From NCBI RefSeq assembly GCF_001650915.1, contig NZ_LXYO01000004.1, forward strand, positions 62,001 through 126,000: DNA of 64,000 nt, in the 5' to 3' direction. Each line of letters opens with the position of its first letter. Position 1 is the first letter of the stretch. Of this stretch, positions 9,252 to 17,389 are shown in pieces. This DNA is from Marinobacter sp. EhC06 (lineage in GTDB: Bacteria; Pseudomonadota; Gammaproteobacteria; Pseudomonadales; Oleiphilaceae). Below the pieces are notes generated by a model. The model did not search any database. It had not been told where the DNA came from and saw only the letters and a list, made by a program, of their open reading frames with translations. The position numbers and the translations under genes are program-made.

Positions 9252-10916
9252 ATGCAGTACCCTGAAAACCAAACGACAACAAGCCATGACCAATCCGTGT
9301 TTCGAAAAACCAAACTCAAAACCCGAATGATCCTCACGCTGGGTCTGCTCGGCGCGCTGCAAACCATGCTCATTGGTGGCTTTGCCGGCTATTACCTCAG
9401 CGATTCCCTGTACGATGAGATCGGCCAGCGGGCACTTATGGTCGCAAAGACCGTGGCCGCCACCCCCGCCGTCATTGATGGCGTGCGCTCCCGCGATGTG
9501 GATGGTCTGAACCGCCTCGCCACGCGACTGACGAAGACCAATGAGGCTTTGTTCATTGTGATTGGCGATCACGACGCCGTACGCCTGGCGCATCCGGACC
9601 CGGACCGTATTGGCCACTCAATGGGTGATGATGACGGCGACTTTGGCCGCAAGGCCCTTGTGGAAGGCAACGCCTATGTGGCCCTTGCCAGAGGCAGCCT
9701 CGGCGAATCCATGCGCGGCAAGGCTCCTATAACCGTTCCAGAAACCGGGGAGATCGTCGGCATCGTGTCGGTTGGCTACAGCCTTGGACAGGTAGAGGCC
9801 ACGATTCAGCGCTACAACTTTGTGCTCTATGGCGTGGTAGGGCTGATGCTGCTGGTCACCATCCTGTCGGCCATTGTCATTGCCGGCCGGTTCAAGCAGG
9901 CCATCTTCGGGCTGGAGCCGGAGGAAATCGCCCGGCTATTCCGGGAACGGGAGGCAACGCTGCAATCGGTGCGGGAAGGGATCATTGCCGTCAATCGGGA
10001 CGGCATAATCACAACAGCAAACCGCGCCGCCTATGAAACACTGGACCTGCCAACCGACAAAACACTTGCCGGCAGGCCCATTCTGGAGGTTCTGCCAGAA
10101 AGCAGTCTGATGTCGGTACTGTCATCCGGTCACCCGGATTTCGACCGGGAGATCTGGCTGCGCGGGCGCCAGATGGTGGTCAATCGGCTACCCGTTCGAC
10201 AGGGCGACGAAATCATTGGTGTGGTTGCCAGCTTCCGGTTGCGCAATGAACTGGATCAGGTAAGCCGTCAGCTCACCCGTATCCAGCAATACGCGGATAC
10301 CCTGCGCAGCCAGACCCACGAGTACTCGAACAAACTCCACACCATTGCCGGACTCATCCAGATAGGCGCCAACGAGGAAGCGTTGAGCCTGATCGGCAGT
10401 GAAGTAAGTGATCACCAGGCGTTAATTCACCTGTTATTGGAGGCCGTGCCCGATCCGGTTATCGCAGGTTGCCTGCTCGGCAAATACAATCGCGCCCGCG
10501 AGATGGGGCTACGGTTGGACATTGATCCTGACAGCCAGATGGCAGACCTGCCCGCCGCCCTGCCCCGGGATCAGCTTGTCAGCGTGCTTGGCAATCTGAT
10601 CGACAATGCCCTGGATGCCACACGCCTTGAAACAGGAGCGGGTGGGCGAGTGCAGCTTTCCATGACCGACCTCGGACAGGAGCTGATTTTCGAGGTGCAG
10701 GATCAGGGCCCCGGTATTCCGGAGGCTGAGCGGCAACGGATTTTCGAGAAAGGGGTCAGTAGCAAGGAAGGAGAAGCCCGTGGCTATGGCCTGCATCTGG
10801 TCCAACAGTTTCTGGGGTACTGGGGCGGCTCGGTAACGGTCGATAACATCCCGGAAGGCGGCAGTCGCTTTACCTTATACTTACCGAAAAAGCCCGAGCG
10901 GAGGTTCGAACATTGA
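9252..10916 (+). CDS. Sensor histidine kinase, CitA/DcuS type
   Basis: The 554-residue membrane kinase has a transmembrane helix at about 25-47, a periplasmic single-Cache sensor (about 48-190), a second helix at about 195-218, a PAS domain at about 235-330 and a kinase core. The phospho-acceptor His356 sits in QTHEYSNKLHT, the SpoOB/CitA-type dimerisation motif. The ATP-binding domain shows NLIDNALDA (N-box) and DQGPGIP (G1). CitA/DcuS kinases sense extracellular carboxylates, which fits the divergent tctCBA operon. It is coupled to the response regulator by a TTGA overlap. Classic tct operons use an OmpR-type TctDE pair instead. Confidence 0.9.
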   Translation: MQYPENQTTTSHDQSVFRKTKLKTRMILTLGLLGALQTMLIGGFAGYYLSDSLYDEIGQRALMVAKTVAATPAVIDGVRSRDVDGLNRLATRLTKTNEALFIVIGDHDAVRLAHPDPDRIGHSMGDDDGDFGRKALVEGNAYVALARGSLGESMRGKAPITVPETGEIVGIVSVGYSLGQVEATIQRYNFVLYGVVGLMLLVTILSAIVIAGRFKQAIFGLEPEEIARLFREREATLQSVREGIIAVNRDGIITTANRAAYETLDLPTDKTLAGRPILEVLPESSLMSVLSSGHPDFDREIWLRGRQMVVNRLPVRQGDEIIGVVASFRLRNELDQVSRQLTRIQQYADTLRSQTHEYSNKLHTIAGLIQIGANEEALSLIGSEVSDHQALIHLLLEAVPDPVIAGCLLGKYNRAREMGLRLDIDPDSQMADLPAALPRDQLVSVLGNLIDNALDATRLETGAGGRVQLSMTDLGQELIFEVQDQGPGIPEAERQRIFEKGVSSKEGEARGYGLHLVQQFLGYWGGSVTVDNIPEGGSRFTLYLPKKPERRFEH

Positions 10917-11602
10917 ACACCATTCGCCTGCTGATCGTCGAGGATGACCGGAAAATCGCCGAAATACAGCGACGTTTCGTTGAACGGCTGGAAAACGTTG
11001 AACTTTGCGGCATCGCCCATACGCTTGCCGATGCCCGGGACCAGATCGAGATACTGACACCCGACCTCATTCTGCTGGATGTTTACTTTCCCGACGGCAA
11101 TGGACTCGAACTGCTTCGCGAACTGCGGGCTGAAGACAGCGGCAGCGATGTCATTCTGATAACCGCCGCCAAAGAGGTCGAAACCCTGCGCAGCGCTTTG
11201 AGAGGCGGTGTTTTCGACTACATACTGAAACCTCTGGTTTTCGAACGTTTGCAGGAGGCGGTCAACCGCTACCGCGAACACATGGAGCGCTTGTCATCAC
11301 TGCACCATGTTGCCCAGAAAGAGGTGGATGCACTGCTCCCAAGAACCACTAGCGAAAGCACCCAGAGCACAGAACAGCGATTGCCCAAGGGTATTGATGC
11401 CCTGACTCTGGACAAAATCCGGGCAGTGATGGCAAGCGGCCGCCACCTCAGTGCCGAGGATGTCGGTGGTGCCATCGGGGCCTCCCGAACGACCGCCCGG
11501 CGTTATCTGGAATACCTGGTGGGTACCGAAGAGCTGTCCGCTGAAGTGACCTATGGTAGTGTCGGGCGCCCGGAGCGACGATACTGTGCCCAGACCCCTT
11601 AA
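10913..11602 (+). CDS. Response regulator, CitB/DcuR family
   Basis: The 229-residue protein has a receiver domain at residues 1-120 with the acidic pair around D11/D12, phospho-acceptor Asp56 (LILLDVYFPDG) and Lys in the ILKPL motif. A linker and a C-terminal helix-turn-helix (SAEDVGGAIGASRTTARRYLEYL) follow, as in CitB/DcuR/MalR. It begins with TTG that overlaps the kinase stop codon, with GGAGG eight bases upstream. It is the partner of the preceding kinase and the likely activator of tctCBA. Confidence 0.9.
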   Translation: MNTIRLLIVEDDRKIAEIQRRFVERLENVELCGIAHTLADARDQIEILTPDLILLDVYFPDGNGLELLRELRAEDSGSDVILITAAKEVETLRSALRGGVFDYILKPLVFERLQEAVNRYREHMERLSSLHHVAQKEVDALLPRTTSESTQSTEQRLPKGIDALTLDKIRAVMASGRHLSAEDVGGAIGASRTTARRYLEYLVGTEELSAEVTYGSVGRPERRYCAQTP

Positions 11603-11688
11603 CCAACTGCCAGATCTGATTCAGTCGCACTCACCGTATAATTGACTATCATCAAGTTAAGCTGCGCGCGATTACTGAGGCAGATTCC

Positions 11689-12201
11689 ATGGTGGAACGC
11701 TTGCCACACCCGGATGGTTTCCGGCTGGTCCTGACCCCCAACCGCTCCCTCAGCTGGCATGGCAATGTCAGGATCTGGGCAGCCCTGTTTGTCCTCTCAG
11801 CCCTCATAGCAACAGGCTTCACGCTTATGGGCGCCTGGGTGATCATCCCGTTTGCCGGGCTCGAGCTTATTGCCCTCGCCTGTGGAATCTACCTCACCTC
11901 CCGCGAGTGCCAGCGACAGGAGGTGCTGTCCATCGACACCGACGACATTCATCTGGAGAAAGGCAGAAAGCGCAAGCAGGCCGAATGGACCCTCCCGACC
12001 CGCTATGCGCGGCTCCAAGTGCATTCACCACCCCACCCGTTCACACCTGCCAGACTGTCCCTCACCCACCGGGATACAGAGGTCTCGATTGGCGGTTTCC
12101 TGAATATTGAGGACACAGAGAAGCTCATCGGCCTGCTCGAACAAAAGGGACTGCTGATCGAACGTAAAGAGCCCGATCCGCAGATCGGGCTCTGGTTCTG
12201 A
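11689..12201 (+). CDS. DUF2244 family membrane protein
   Basis: The 170-residue protein has two adjacent hydrophobic helices (about 28-70) between a short N-terminal segment (RLVLTPNRSLSW) and a cytosolic C-terminal domain with ARLSLTHRDTEVSIGGFL. This pattern is the DUF2244 family, often near cytochrome oxidase genes in other bacteria but not here. Function is unknown. A strong hairpin lies within its last codons. Confidence 0.8.
   Translation: MVERLPHPDGFRLVLTPNRSLSWHGNVRIWAALFVLSALIATGFTLMGAWVIIPFAGLELIALACGIYLTSRECQRQEVLSIDTDDIHLEKGRKRKQAEWTLPTRYARLQVHSPPHPFTPARLSLTHRDTEVSIGGFLNIEDTEKLIGLLEQKGLLIERKEPDPQIGLWF
12168..12193. terminator. Hairpin inside the 3' end of the DUF2244 gene, probably a shared terminator
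   Basis: AGAGCCCGATC and GATCGGGCTCT form a perfect 11-base stem with a CGCA loop. It ends 6 bases before the DUF2244 stop codon, so both arms are translated. The facing gene on the minus strand stops at 12210, so the hairpin lies just past its end and is followed on that strand by a short T run. It probably stops transcription mainly from the minus side. Confidence 0.5.
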
Positions 12202-12209
12202 GTTGGGCG

Positions 12210-12434
12210 CTATTTGAGCGGAGGAGTCTGCTTGCGCGCCAGGAAGTAATAGACGAGACTGGCAACACCACAAACAATCATCACCCAGCCTGCTCCCTCG
12301 GCCATCTGCGTATCTCCGCTTCCCAGGCCTATCAGCACCACAATACCGATAATGATGCTGTACATCGCTGACAAAAACAGAATTATCAGACTTTTGCGTG
12401 GCTCGCGCTTAACAACCGTTTTCGGATCTTCCAT
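12210..12434 (-). CDS. Small two-helix membrane protein, unknown function
   Basis: The 74-residue protein has a charged N-terminus (MEDPKTVVKREPRKS), two hydrophobic helices at about 17-38 and 47-66 and a basic tail. I used the ATG at 12434, which follows a GGAGG-like site; a longer frame to 12488 adds sequence of no clear meaning. I do not recognise a family. It faces the DUF2244 gene. Confidence 0.6.
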   Translation of the reverse strand: MEDPKTVVKREPRKSLIILFLSAMYSIIIGIVVLIGLGSGDTQMAEGAGWVMIVCGVASLVYYFLARKQTPPLK

Positions 12435-12586
12435 AGTCCATCCTCCCGTTCGGTCGATGAGCGGGCAGGCGATCACGAAGCCTGCCATTTTGCAACGCTC
12501 TAGTCGGGAGTGTAGATCATTTTTTGCTCACACACGGCTTTCAGGCATAGCGAATACCACTTATCCGCTTTTCTGCATCGGCGCGC

Positions 12587-13369
12587 TTACTCGTAGCTGG
12601 CAGCGATTCTTTCGATCTCTCCAGCCTCACGAGCCTCATCCAGAGCCTGCTGGAGATCCTCGATCACAGCCGGATCTGTGTTGTTGCTGAACGCCAGATA
12701 CATGGGCGTCTCGCGGAATACCAGCACCGGCTGCAGCCCGGTGATGCCGTGCTCTTCTTCTGCCATCAGGGGGCCCACCAGGCCATCAGTCACCCACAGA
12801 TCGGCCTGGCCCAGGGTAAGGCGACGAGTGTTCACATCACCTGAAACTCCCATCACCACGTTGAATCCCTGGTCAACCAGGTACTCAGACATCACATCGC
12901 CCTTGTACCCGGCGATTCTCAGGTCTTTGGCGTCTTCCAGGGAGTCCAGGGTGATATCGGAATCTGGCGCGGCAAACAACGTCCACTTGATCGATGCCAG
13001 AGGACCTACCCATTGAAACTGATCTTCCCGCTCGTCGGTGCGCGCGGTGCAAAACAGACCATGGTTTTCCCGATCCTGAACCCAGTTATAGGCGTAACTC
13101 CAGTCCCGCATTTTCATGACATAGTCATAGTCGACTCTGGCCAGCATTGCTTTCACCATATCTGCGCAAATGCCGGTAATGTCCTCTTCGTTATGGGCAA
13201 ATCCCTTTCCGGTTTCAGAAGCATTATAGGGAGGGTAGTTTTCAGTGAAGATATACAAACGCTCGGCTGCAAAAGCCGGGTGACCGATGGCCGACAGGGT
13301 CAACGCAATGATGCCGGTTTTTATGCCTTTGATTATCTTCGAGGAGACCGATGCAGTTTCTGTGGGCAT
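12587..13369 (-). CDS. Periplasmic solute-binding protein, family 3 (orphan)
   Basis: The 260-residue precursor has a signal peptide ending near HPAFAA and then an amino-acid-type binding domain (RLYIFTENYPPYNASE, ITGICADMVKAMLARV, later ADLWVTDGLVGPLM). The domain matches the extracellular family-3 fold used by polar amino-acid ABC transporters. No permease or ATPase gene is adjacent, and the protein is short. Marine bacteria have many such orphan proteins of unknown ligand. AAGGAC precedes the ATG. Confidence 0.82.
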   Translation of the reverse strand: MPTETASVSSKIIKGIKTGIIALTLSAIGHPAFAAERLYIFTENYPPYNASETGKGFAHNEEDITGICADMVKAMLARVDYDYVMKMRDWSYAYNWVQDRENHGLFCTARTDEREDQFQWVGPLASIKWTLFAAPDSDITLDSLEDAKDLRIAGYKGDVMSEYLVDQGFNVVMGVSGDVNTRRLTLGQADLWVTDGLVGPLMAEEEHGITGLQPVLVFRETPMYLAFSNNTDPAVIEDLQQALDEAREAGEIERIAASYE

Positions 13370-13571
13370 TCTCTAGTCCTTTTCGACGATTCAGCTGGAA
13401 CGGGAGTCAGGCGGCCGCAATTAAGAGGCCACAAACCAAGGATATGGTTGCAAAAGCGACACTCTGGCATTTAATGTCAGCCATTGTGGTTGATTATGCC
13501 AGCAAAGCCCATGATTACGCTTCCTGCCGGAAAAGTCAGTGACAAAACGTATCTGAAACCCACCACCATCG

Positions 13572-14483
13572 TCAGGCAGTGCCGGGAATCACGTTGTTGT
13601 TGCCACCGCTTGCGGCGGTGCTGACGACCTTCGAACCGATAACACGAAGGCTGCCATGCCTACACACTACGTAGAGAGGGGTTCGGGAGACCACATCACC
13701 GTCGGCCGTCACCGTTTTTGGTTTGCCGGTGTGTACCAGGCAGCGCTGGCTCTTGATATGGACCAGAGTGCTGGTGCGCCGCGGAGCCTGCCTGTTCAGG
13801 CGAACCATCAGAAACGTAAACAGAAGCTGAAGCATCGGGCGCGGACGGACAGCGATCATATCCAGCTGGCCATCGCTGGCCGACGCCTCTGGAATCTCAT
13901 TGCCGCCACCGAAAAAAGCGCCACTGGCGACGGCAATGGAAAGCCAGCGTCCTTTCACGACGCCCCGGTCGCATTGAATCGTTGCCCGGAAACCTCGCTG
14001 TGCGTTCAACCGACGCAGCAATTCGACAGCATAGCTGAAACGCCCCAGGATTTTCTTCTCGGTACCCCGGGACTCCCGTGCAGGCAAAGTCCCCATGCCA
14101 ACATGGGCGACATTCAGAAAGATGCCATCACCATAGTCTGCAACATCGACCGTTTGCGTAATGCCCCTGGCAATCAGCTCGCACAGGGCTTGTGGCTGGT
14201 GAGGAAGCCCGAGATTCCGGGAAAAGTCGTTGGCCGTACCTGAGGGCAGGATAGCCAGCGTGGCGCCCTTGTTCTGACAGATGGCAGCGGCCCGGTTTAC
14301 CGAGCCATCGCCGCCTGCGACGATAACCGTGTCCCTGGCGCCGAGATTCTCGCTCCAGTCCGCCTCTTCAAAGTCACGGCACTGGGGATTGTGGATACCG
14401 GCGGATGCCAGGTGGTCCAGCCAGAAGTCCCTGCCACGCTCCCCATCACCTGCCCTGGAATTGCAAATCAACCAATAGGTCAT
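13572..14483 (-). CDS. Diacylglycerol/lipid kinase, YegS-DgkB family
   Basis: The 303-residue protein has the lipid-kinase nucleotide site IVAGGDGSVNRAA at about 56-68, followed by AILPSGTANDFSRNLGLP and the acidic loop DGIFLNVAHVGMG. It phosphorylates diacylglycerol or a related lipid at the inner membrane. I placed the start at the ATG 14483, where similarity begins (TYWLICNSRAG). It is divergent from the dehalogenase gene 80 bases away. The exact lipid is unknown. Confidence 0.85.
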   Translation of the reverse strand: MTYWLICNSRAGDGERGRDFWLDHLASAGIHNPQCRDFEEADWSENLGARDTVIVAGGDGSVNRAAAICQNKGATLAILPSGTANDFSRNLGLPHQPQALCELIARGITQTVDVADYGDGIFLNVAHVGMGTLPARESRGTEKKILGRFSYAVELLRRLNAQRGFRATIQCDRGVVKGRWLSIAVASGAFFGGGNEIPEASASDGQLDMIAVRPRPMLQLLFTFLMVRLNRQAPRRTSTLVHIKSQRCLVHTGKPKTVTADGDVVSRTPLYVVCRHGSLRVIGSKVVSTAASGGNNNVIPGTA

Positions 14484-14563
14484 TGCGCTTGTCTCTGCCC
14501 CCTCGCTCCAGCACAATTCTGTGCAACCATTCCCTCACAATAATGAACAACAAGGCAAGCGCG

Positions 14564-15454
14564 ATGGATTTTGTCAGAACCCCGGAAAGCCGCTTTGAAA
14601 GACTGCTGGACTATCCGTTTGAGCCCCACTATATGGAGGTGGGCGGTCTGCGAATGCACTACGTGGATGAGGGGCCTTCCGAGGCAAACCCCGTTCTGAT
14701 GATGCACGGTGAACCGTCATGGTCCTACCTCTACCGCCATATGATTCCGATATGCGCGGCGGCCGGGCACCGGGTTATCGCCCCGGATCTGATCGGTTTC
14801 GGCAAATCAGACAAACCCACGGCCATCGACGACTATTCCTACCAGCAGCACATGGACTGGATGCAGTCGTTCCTGGATCAGCTCGGACTCACCAACATCA
14901 CTCTGGTATGCCAGGATTGGGGCTCATTGCTGGGGCTGCGGCTGGCAGCGGAGAATCCTGACCGATTCCGGGCTATTGTGGTCGGCAACGGCATGCTGCC
15001 TACCGGCGATCAGAAAACCCCGCCGGCGTTCAAGATCTGGAAGAATTTTGCCCTGCACAGTCCCTGGTTTCCCATTGCACGGATCATCAACACCGGCTCT
15101 TTTCGCAAGCTGGGGCCCGATGAAATGAGGGCCTACGACGCACCCTTCCCTGGCAAAAAGTACAAAGCCGGCGCCCGGGCCTTCCCCCGGCTGGTGCCAA
15201 TGCACCCGAACGACCCCGCCAGTGAGGCCAACCGCAACGCCTGGAAAGTGCTCGAACGTTGGGAAAAGCCGTTTCTGACCACCTTCAGCAACGGCGACCC
15301 GATCACCCGGGGCGGCGATGCGTATATGCAGAAGAGGATTCCGGGCGCGAAAGACCAGCCCCATGTAACCCTCAAGGGCGGACACTTTCTTCAGGAAGAT
15401 TCACCCGTGAACTTCGCCCGGGCCATCAATGATCTGCTCGCCACCTTCTCCTGA
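14564..15454 (+). CDS. Haloalkane dehalogenase, DhlA-like subfamily (HLD-I)
   Basis: The 296-residue alpha/beta hydrolase would cleave carbon-halogen bonds hydrolytically. The likely catalytic set is visible: nucleophile Asp118 with Trp119 in VCQDWGSLLG, the oxyanion-side Glu50 in MHGEPSW, acid Asp245 in FSNGDPITRG and His274 in GGHFLQED. Asp in the nucleophile position with a flanking Trp separates it from ordinary esterases, and the acid after strand 7 places it in HLD-I with DhlA. I chose ATG 14564 (AAGG eight bases upstream); another ATG lies at 14543. A full-length search would confirm whether it groups with characterised dehalogenases. Confidence 0.85.
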   Translation: MDFVRTPESRFERLLDYPFEPHYMEVGGLRMHYVDEGPSEANPVLMMHGEPSWSYLYRHMIPICAAAGHRVIAPDLIGFGKSDKPTAIDDYSYQQHMDWMQSFLDQLGLTNITLVCQDWGSLLGLRLAAENPDRFRAIVVGNGMLPTGDQKTPPAFKIWKNFALHSPWFPIARIINTGSFRKLGPDEMRAYDAPFPGKKYKAGARAFPRLVPMHPNDPASEANRNAWKVLERWEKPFLTTFSNGDPITRGGDAYMQKRIPGAKDQPHVTLKGGHFLQEDSPVNFARAINDLLATFS

Positions 15455-15480
15455 GTGATGCAGTCCTAAGGGTGGCAGAT

Positions 15481-16371
15481 TTAATCCTGGCCGACCGGCA
15501 CCCGTGGCCGGTAGTGCCAGGAAGACCAGCTATACAGTCCCAGTGCGATCCAGATCACCACGAAACTGATCAACTGAGCGTCACTTAATGGTTCAGCGAA
15601 AACCAGCAGGGCAATAAAGAACTGCAGTGTGGGGTTGATGTACATCAGGAAGCCAACAGTCGCCAGCCGCAGGCGCCGGGCAGCACCGGCAAACAGGAGC
15701 AACGGGATGGCAGTCACGATCCCGCTGGCCATCAGCAAGGCACCAAGGTAAGCGCTATCGCCAAAGTGAGATATGCCCTCCCTGGCAAGCCAACCAAAGG
15801 TAAGCAGGCCGACCGGGAGCAGCAACATGGTTTCAACAAACAGCCCGGACAGACCATCCAGCATCACCTGTTTTCGAACCAGGCCGTAGGTGCCAAAACT
15901 GATGGCCAGAGCCAGAGAAATCCAGGGCAGCTCACCGAGTATCACCAACTGGATCAGGATACCGACGCCAGCAAGGACGACAGCCGCCATCTGCCATGGC
16001 CCCATACGTTCACGAAGCACGATCATGCCGAGGGCAACATTCACCAGCGGTGTCAGGAAATAGCCAAGACTGGCCTGGAGAACATGGCGGGTTTCAACGG
16101 AATAGATGTAGATGCCCCAGTTGGCGGCAATGAGCAACGCACAGGCAAGCACCCGCCAGAGCTGGGACGGGTTTGCCAACGCCGCCCGAACCGCAGGCCA
16201 CCGCCGCAAGCCACTTATGACAAGGGCCAGGAACACGCAGGACCAGATTATCCGGTGAATCAGGATTTCAAACGCCGGCACGCCTTCAAACAGGGCAAAG
16301 AAAAGAGGAAAGCAGCCCCAGATGGTATAGGCGCCCAAACCATACCAGACGCCCTTGGTCACTTCCGTCAT
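15481..16371 (-). CDS. rarD: RarD protein, EamA/DMT family permease
   Basis: The 296-residue protein has about ten membrane helices and the RarD start KGVWYGLGAYTIWGCFPLFF. RarD belongs to the drug/metabolite superfamily. Its cellular role is unsettled; it has been linked to chloramphenicol sensitivity. It follows a second EamA gene on the same strand by 27 bases, so both are probably on one transcript. Confidence 0.9.
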   Translation of the reverse strand: MTEVTKGVWYGLGAYTIWGCFPLFFALFEGVPAFEILIHRIIWSCVFLALVISGLRRWPAVRAALANPSQLWRVLACALLIAANWGIYIYSVETRHVLQASLGYFLTPLVNVALGMIVLRERMGPWQMAAVVLAGVGILIQLVILGELPWISLALAISFGTYGLVRKQVMLDGLSGLFVETMLLLPVGLLTFGWLAREGISHFGDSAYLGALLMASGIVTAIPLLLFAGAARRLRLATVGFLMYINPTLQFFIALLVFAEPLSDAQLISFVVIWIALGLYSWSSWHYRPRVPVGQD

Positions 16372-16398
16372 GTGTTAACTACCCCTGGGAACAGTTTT

Positions 16399-17286
16399 TT
16401 AAGCCGGTTTTTTCTGGGTAACCACCAACGCCACACCAACAATGGCGATCAGGCCCCCCGTCATGGCAAGCGCGCCCAGACGCTCGTCGAACAGAAGGAA
16501 CGCCTCCAGTGCAGTAACCGGTGGCACCAGATAAAACAGGCTGGCGACCTGGGAAGCCGCACCCTGGCGGATCAGCCACATCAGTAGCAACACGGCGCCG
16601 ATGGATAAGCCGACGACAAGCCAGGCCATGGACAACTGCAATTGCAGAGTCCACTCAACCTCTCGGGTTTCCAGGGCAAAAGCCCCTACTGCAAACAAGG
16701 CGGCCGCTGCCGAAAATTGAATCAGCGAGCCCGCCACCAGATCCGCGTTGGTGCCGTATCGTTTCTGATAGACGGTGCCCATGGATATGCCGGCAAGTGC
16801 AAAAACGGCCCAGAGCAGGCTCCAGGGTGAGTACATTGAGTCTGAGCCGTTGACTCCAAATTTTTCCAGAAGCACCAGGGCAACACCGACAAGGCCCAGG
16901 GCCAACCCGACCCACTGCCGACCAGTGACAGATTCCTTAAGGAAGACAACTGCCGCAGCCGCGGTTACAAGTGGCTGCAAGCCAACAATCAGGGAAACAA
17001 TCCCGGACGCCATACCGTCCTGGATCGCGTAGTAGACCCCGCCCAGGTAGCAGCCGTGCACCAGCATTCCGGTGACCGCAAGATGCCCGGCACCGCGCCA
17101 GCCCGGCCAACGGGTTTTCATGATCCAGGCCAGCCCCGCCAGCAATACCAGTGTCAACAGCATGCGGATCAGCAGCAGCGTAAACGGCTCCGCAAACGGC
17201 AGACCATACTTGGCGCCGATAAAACCGGTACTCCAAAGCCAGACAAACAGCGCGGGCACGAAAAACGAGTAGAACAGTGAACGCAT
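16399..17286 (-). CDS. EamA/DMT family permease
   Basis: The 295-residue protein has ten hydrophobic segments in two EamA halves. LFVWLWSTGFIGAKYGLPFAEP at the N-terminus is typical of YdcZ/PecM-type DMT exporters. An ATG at 17286 is better than the in-frame TTG nine bases before it. It is upstream of rarD and co-directional. The substrate is unknown; these proteins export metabolites or amino acids. Confidence 0.88.
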   Translation of the reverse strand: MRSLFYSFFVPALFVWLWSTGFIGAKYGLPFAEPFTLLLIRMLLTLVLLAGLAWIMKTRWPGWRGAGHLAVTGMLVHGCYLGGVYYAIQDGMASGIVSLIVGLQPLVTAAAAVVFLKESVTGRQWVGLALGLVGVALVLLEKFGVNGSDSMYSPWSLLWAVFALAGISMGTVYQKRYGTNADLVAGSLIQFSAAAALFAVGAFALETREVEWTLQLQLSMAWLVVGLSIGAVLLLMWLIRQGAASQVASLFYLVPPVTALEAFLLFDERLGALAMTGGLIAIVGVALVVTQKKPA

Positions 17287-17389
17287 GGACCCCAACCGGA
17301 TTCGATGTATTTGTCAGTCAGCTTACTTTATAAGTTAGCAGGCAAACAAAACAGATACAGAAAACCGGTTTCATGACCAGTACAGATTG

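Noticed and set aside
15481-17286. Recent tandem duplication of EamA permeases
   Set aside because: The two neighbours share fold and direction but differ in sequence and subfamily (RarD against a general EamA protein), so they are not recent copies.
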